DNA from: JAAYZK01 sp964535025
GTDB taxonomy: Bacteria > Planctomycetota > Phycisphaerae > SM23-33 > FEN-1343
Reading direction: 5' to 3'
DNA length: 8,205 nucleotides
Assembly: GCA_964535025.1 (NCBI GenBank)
Contig: CAZHRW010000190.1
Location: 1-8,205, forward strand
Every line of letters starts with the position of its first letter. Within the stretch, counting starts at the first letter, position 1. Positions 6,367-8,205 of the stretch are shown piece after piece. The translations under genes and the position numbers were made by a program. The notes beneath the pieces are model-generated. The model was given only the letters and a program-made list of their open reading frames with translations. It had not been told where the DNA came from and searched no databases.

Positions 6367-6462
6367 CGCTTTCCTCCGCAGCTTCCCGTCCGGGTCGCTG
6401 ATCAGGTTCCAAGGGTCACCCGCCTGTGCGGGATCTCAGCCCAACCCAGGGCGCCCCTAGCG
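6367..6462 (-). promoter_or_regulatory. TPP riboswitch (THI element)
   Basis: Read on the minus strand, this shows the conserved thi-box elements in order. They are P1 5' strand CGCT (6462-6459); AGGGGCG; a GCCC/GGGC hairpin; CTGAGAT (the pyrimidine-sensing segment); a variable CCCGC-ACAG-GCGGG hairpin; GACCCTTGGAACCTGAT (6418-6402, the near-invariant thi-box core); a CAGC/GCTG helix; CGGAGGAA (usual form CGUAGGGA); and P1 3' strand AGCG (6370-6367). It binds thiamine pyrophosphate and normally represses thiamine genes when TPP is plentiful. The loop between CAGC and GCTG is longer than usual: 14 nt, GACCCGGACGGGAA, with no AUAAUG-like sequence. It governs the GNAT-DUF374-thiC-PAP2 operon, with thiC about 1.4 kb downstream. 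Confidence 0.93.
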
Positions 6463-6472
6463 TCCATCTCTT

Positions 6473-6478
6473 ATGCTA
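6473..6478 (-). promoter_or_regulatory. Candidate -10 element of the riboswitch operon
   Basis: The minus strand reads GAGTTAGCATAAGAG, with TAGCAT at 6478-6473 (CATAAG is an alternative register). Transcription would then start around 6466-6463, just ahead of the riboswitch P1 helix. It is a local A+T-rich patch in GC-rich surroundings. The -35 region (TGGCGT at 17 nt) is weak. Confidence 0.4.
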
Positions 6479-6637
6479 ACTCATGGCCGCCCCGGACGCC
6501 ATCGGAAAACCGGACCCCGCTCCCCCCGGCCGGCGGCGGGGTCGCCAGGGCCCGCGATGCTTGACCGGACCCAGGCAGAGCTTTCGCATCGCGCCGATGG
6601 CGGGCTTGCCGAAATGGGGACATTGATTCCTGGTCAT
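6476..6637 (-). pseudogene. Short, probably decayed zinc-ribbon-like reading frame
   Basis: ATG 6637, preceded by GGGAG at about 10 nt, opens a 53-codon frame beginning MTRNQCPHFGKPAIGAMRKL and then CLGP. The pattern CPxCGKxxIxxxRKLxLGP is, from memory, the start of a small zinc-ribbon protein family seen in planctomycetes and other bacteria. There a second CxxCG follows within about 15 residues. Here the second Cys is Phe9 (TTC, one base from TGC), and the expected second CxxC is replaced by an Arg/Pro/Gly-rich tail that looks like out-of-frame or non-coding sequence. A remnant is the simplest reading; a short functional peptide is possible. The stop TAG overlaps the candidate promoter of the riboswitch operon. 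Confidence 0.45.
6506..6543 (-). terminator. Candidate intrinsic terminator downstream of the lipoprotein gene
   Basis: On the minus strand GACCCCGC (6543-6536) pairs with GCGGGGTC (6520-6513) across a 15-nt G+C-rich loop, followed within three bases by TTTT (6509-6506). It would separate lipoprotein transcription from the riboswitch operon. The T-run is short, and the hairpin lies within the small decayed frame. Confidence 0.45.
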
Positions 6638-6693
6638 ACGTTTTCTCCCGGGGGTTCCACGTGTCCGGGGGTGTGGCCCGAGGTCCATTCCGT

Positions 6694-7878
6694 TCATTCG
6701 GCCGCCCGGCTCGAGCCCTGCCCGCGCAGGGCGCGGACGAGGGCGGGGTCGACGCCGCGGAACTTCAACTCGGCCAACTGTTTGGGCGTGAGCAGCTCGT
6801 GGTCCGGATCGTTCATCGCCGCGGCGTCGTCGGGCGTCACGCCGCGGAATCTCAGGTACTGCAGCTGCTCCGGCGTCAGCGTGTAGCCGATGGCGTGGAA
6901 CCCGCGGGCGAACGCGGGCGTGATGCCGCGAAACCTGAGGTACTGCAATTGCGCCGGGGTCGCCGCCAGAGCGGCCTCCCGCATGGCCTTGCCGTAGGCC
7001 GCGTCGACGCCGCGAAACCGCAGGTAACACAACTCGTCGGCCGACAGGTCGAACCCCGCCTCCCGCCAGGCGACGGCCCAGTCGGCCGAGACGCCCCGAA
7101 ACCGCAGCTCGCCGAGAGCCTCGGCGCCGAAGCGATAGCCCCCCGCCTGCAGCGCCTGGACGTACTCGGCGGTGACGCCGCGGCCGGCCAGGTGGACGAT
7201 GTCGTCGACGGTGAACTCCGGCAGCGGCCCCCGCCGCGGCAGCGGCGACGCCTCGGCGGGTTGCGTCGTCGCCGGCGGCGTCGTGCGGGCCCGGCGGATC
7301 GCTCGGACATAATCGCCCGTCACCTGGTGCCTGTGCAGCCGCTCGACGTGTCCCCAGTTAAGCGTCGCGTCGGGGTCGGCGAGCATCTCGAGGTACGCCT
7401 CGTCGACGCCCCGCAGCGTCAGCACCAGCAGCGTGCGGCCGTCGGGGGCGCCGGCGATTCCCGCGTAGCGCCCGGCCAGGCCGGCCGCGTCGAGCGTGAA
7501 CTCGCCCCGCACCGCGGCGCCGGCGTGCTCGGCCACGAGGAACGTCGCCGTCCCCGTCGCCGCCGTCAGGCCGAAGCCCGCGTCGCTCGCCCCCCACGCC
7601 GCCATCGGTGCGGCCGAGAAGACCCGCAACGTACCCGGGCCCGTTTGCACGCGAACCTGCATCCGGCGGTCGTCGTCGCCGTCTTCGAGCTGCTCCAGCA
7701 GCGTCCGCGGCGCCTCCCACCGTCCCCGCAGCGGCCGCCCGTCCCAGTCGTCGACCGTCAACTCGAGCCGGCACGCCTCGACGCCCCGATCGCGGCGCGG
7801 CCGCATCAGGCCCGACCCGCACCCCGCCGCCAGACCCATCGCGGCCGCGACGATCACGATCAGTGTCACCCGTTTCAT
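6694..7878 (-). CDS. Putative lipoprotein with six C-terminal 28-residue repeats
   Basis: A 394-residue protein starting at ATG 7878, preceded by GGGAGAGGA. The open frame extends 5' but without such a site and with low-complexity Arg/Gly sequence. Residues 1-20 end in GLAAGC, a lipoprotein signal with Cys20 as the lipidation site. Residues ~36-150 form a beta-rich domain (RLELTVDDWDGRPLRGRW ... TATFLVAEHAGAAVRGEF). Residues 221-388 are six tandem units with the core (L/F)TxxQLxYLRFRGVTPxYxxAxxxxGY, and two more divergent units may precede them (~150-197). The same two-part plan (Gly-rich beta domain, then VDxLIxLRxHGVTPEYIRxLRxxGY repeats) is known, from memory, at the C-terminus of many BlaR1/M56-type proteins. 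Its function is unknown, and this stand-alone lipoprotein lacks the peptidase. A role in protein-protein contact at the envelope is a guess. Confidence 0.8.
   Translation of the reverse strand: MKRVTLIVIVAAAMGLAAGCGSGLMRPRRDRGVEACRLELTVDDWDGRPLRGRWEAPRTLLEQLEDGDDDRRMQVRVQTGPGTLRVFSAAPMAAWGASDAGFGLTAATGTATFLVAEHAGAAVRGEFTLDAAGLAGRYAGIAGAPDGRTLLVLTLRGVDEAYLEMLADPDATLNWGHVERLHRHQVTGDYVRAIRRARTTPPATTQPAEASPLPRRGPLPEFTVDDIVHLAGRGVTAEYVQALQAGGYRFGAEALGELRFRGVSADWAVAWREAGFDLSADELCYLRFRGVDAAYGKAMREAALAATPAQLQYLRFRGITPAFARGFHAIGYTLTPEQLQYLRFRGVTPDDAAAMNDPDHELLTPKQLAELKFRGVDPALVRALRGQGSSRAAE
6715..7218 (-). repeat. 84-nt coding repeats (six units of 28 codons)
   Basis: Six in-frame units encode residues 221-388 of the lipoprotein. 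The AGGTACTGCA-type block recurs at 84-nt spacing (for example 6853 and 6937), with weaker copies further up. Units 4-6 share RFRG(V/I) exactly, while flanking helix positions vary. This is coding tandem duplication, not a CRISPR array. Confidence 0.85.
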
Positions 7879-8029
7879 CGATCCTCTCCCGCGACCCCCC
7901 CGCCGATCGCACGTATCATCGCCGCGCCCCGCCGACGCGTCAAGATGCCACGCCCACATCGGCCCCCGCCCAGCCGACGCTCCCCACGCTAACCTCCCGC
8001 CCCGTTCCCGCCGTCGGCGGGACACGCCT

Positions 8030-8127
8030 GATCCATTGGAACCGGCTGATCCGTCCGATCCGGGTGATCCGTTCGATCCGGCTGATCCAACGGACCGGCT
8101 GATCCAACGGACCGGCCCGTCCGGCGT
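8030..8127 (+). repeat. Nonanucleotide tandem repeat (GATCCNNNN)
   Basis: Units begin at 8030, 8039, 8048, 8057, 8066, 8075, 8084, 8093, 8101, 8110 and 8119, nearly all 9 nt apart with one 8-nt step. Most start with GATCC or a one-base variant. Within the array, the 19-nt sequence at 8080-8098 is repeated exactly at 8097-8115 (17-nt period). The period is a multiple of three, so it gives spurious reading frames such as RLIRPIRVIRSIRL. It is probably an intergenic repeat of the same general class as the 7-nt repeats at 149-276. Confidence 0.85.
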
Positions 8128-8182
8128 GCCCGATCCTCCGCCCCCTCCGGCTCGCCGCGCCCGCGCCGGGGGGCCCCCCCGG

Positions 8183-8205
8183 CCCCCCCCCCCCCCCCCC
8201 CCCCC
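8183..8205. other. Terminal poly-C run, probable sequencing or assembly artefact
   Basis: There are 23 consecutive C to the last base, preceded by further G/C-only sequence from about 8161. Poly-G/C tails at contig ends are a known product of two-colour sequencing chemistry. It is best read as the end of reliable sequence, not as biology. Confidence 0.8.

Larger units (their letters stand above)
7879..8205. other. Gene-free region at the contig end
   Basis: I find no convincing gene here on either strand. The first ~25 bases hold the ribosome binding site and leader of the lipoprotein gene. Its promoter should lie between about 7900 and 7960, but I see no clear -10/-35 pair. A 9-nt repeat array follows at 8030-8127, and then low-complexity C-rich sequence runs to the edge. 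Confidence 0.7.

Noticed and set aside
6715..7218. Regularly spaced repeats as a possible CRISPR array.
   Set aside because: The 84-nt units are in frame, degenerate and encode a consistent protein repeat. There is no constant repeat with unique spacers.
6661..7992. A 443-codon plus-strand frame opposite the repeat lipoprotein.
   Set aside because: It mirrors the 28-residue repeats on the opposite strand. There is no signal peptide or family match, while the minus-strand protein has both a lipobox and recognisable repeats.
8030..8127. A possible protein with LIRPIRVIRSIRL-type repeats over the 9-nt array.
   Set aside because: The period of 9 is a multiple of three and keeps frames open by itself. 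There is no ribosome binding site or non-repeat domain.

Overview
The window is a GC-rich bacterial contig end. It most likely comes from a member of the Planctomycetota or a related PVC-group bacterium. That assignment is an inference from three things: the mix of secreted SGNH-type and transglutaminase-like proteins, the short-period intergenic tandem repeats (7-nt and 9-nt units) and the short form of ThiC. No rRNA or other marker is present to confirm it. The run of 23 C at the right edge suggests that the window ends at a contig or read-quality edge.

Layout from left to right. Positions 1-149 hold the 3' end of folD (+). Positions 149-276 form a convergent intergenic region with two inverted arms of a 7-nt tandem repeat around a small hairpin; each arm begins at the stop codon of its neighbouring gene. 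A secreted transglutaminase-like protein (266-1417, -) and a secreted SGNH-hydrolase-like protein with one EF-hand loop (1567-2721, +) are divergent, and each has a TACAAT-type -10 candidate. The SGNH gene converges with no gap on a four-gene minus-strand operon.

That operon is the centre of interest. Its leader carries a TPP riboswitch (6462 down to 6367) followed by an intrinsic-terminator-like hairpin (6347-6321). The genes follow in the order GNAT acetyltransferase, DUF374 lysophospholipid-acyltransferase-like protein, thiC, and a secreted PAP2 phosphatase. Genes 1-2 overlap at their stop/start, genes 3-4 share ATGA, and thiC is separated from gene 2 by 55 nt. A thiamine sensor therefore sits in front of two acyltransferase genes, with thiC only third. 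The 3' strand of aptamer helix P1 can also pair with the 5' arm of the terminator, so a complete off-switch can be drawn from the sequence.

Upstream of the riboswitch are a short, probably decayed zinc-ribbon reading frame and a candidate terminator. Beyond them is a lipoprotein gene (6694-7878, -) whose C-terminal half consists of six 28-residue repeats. The last 327 bases contain no gene; they hold an array of GATCC-type 9-nt repeats and the terminal poly-C.
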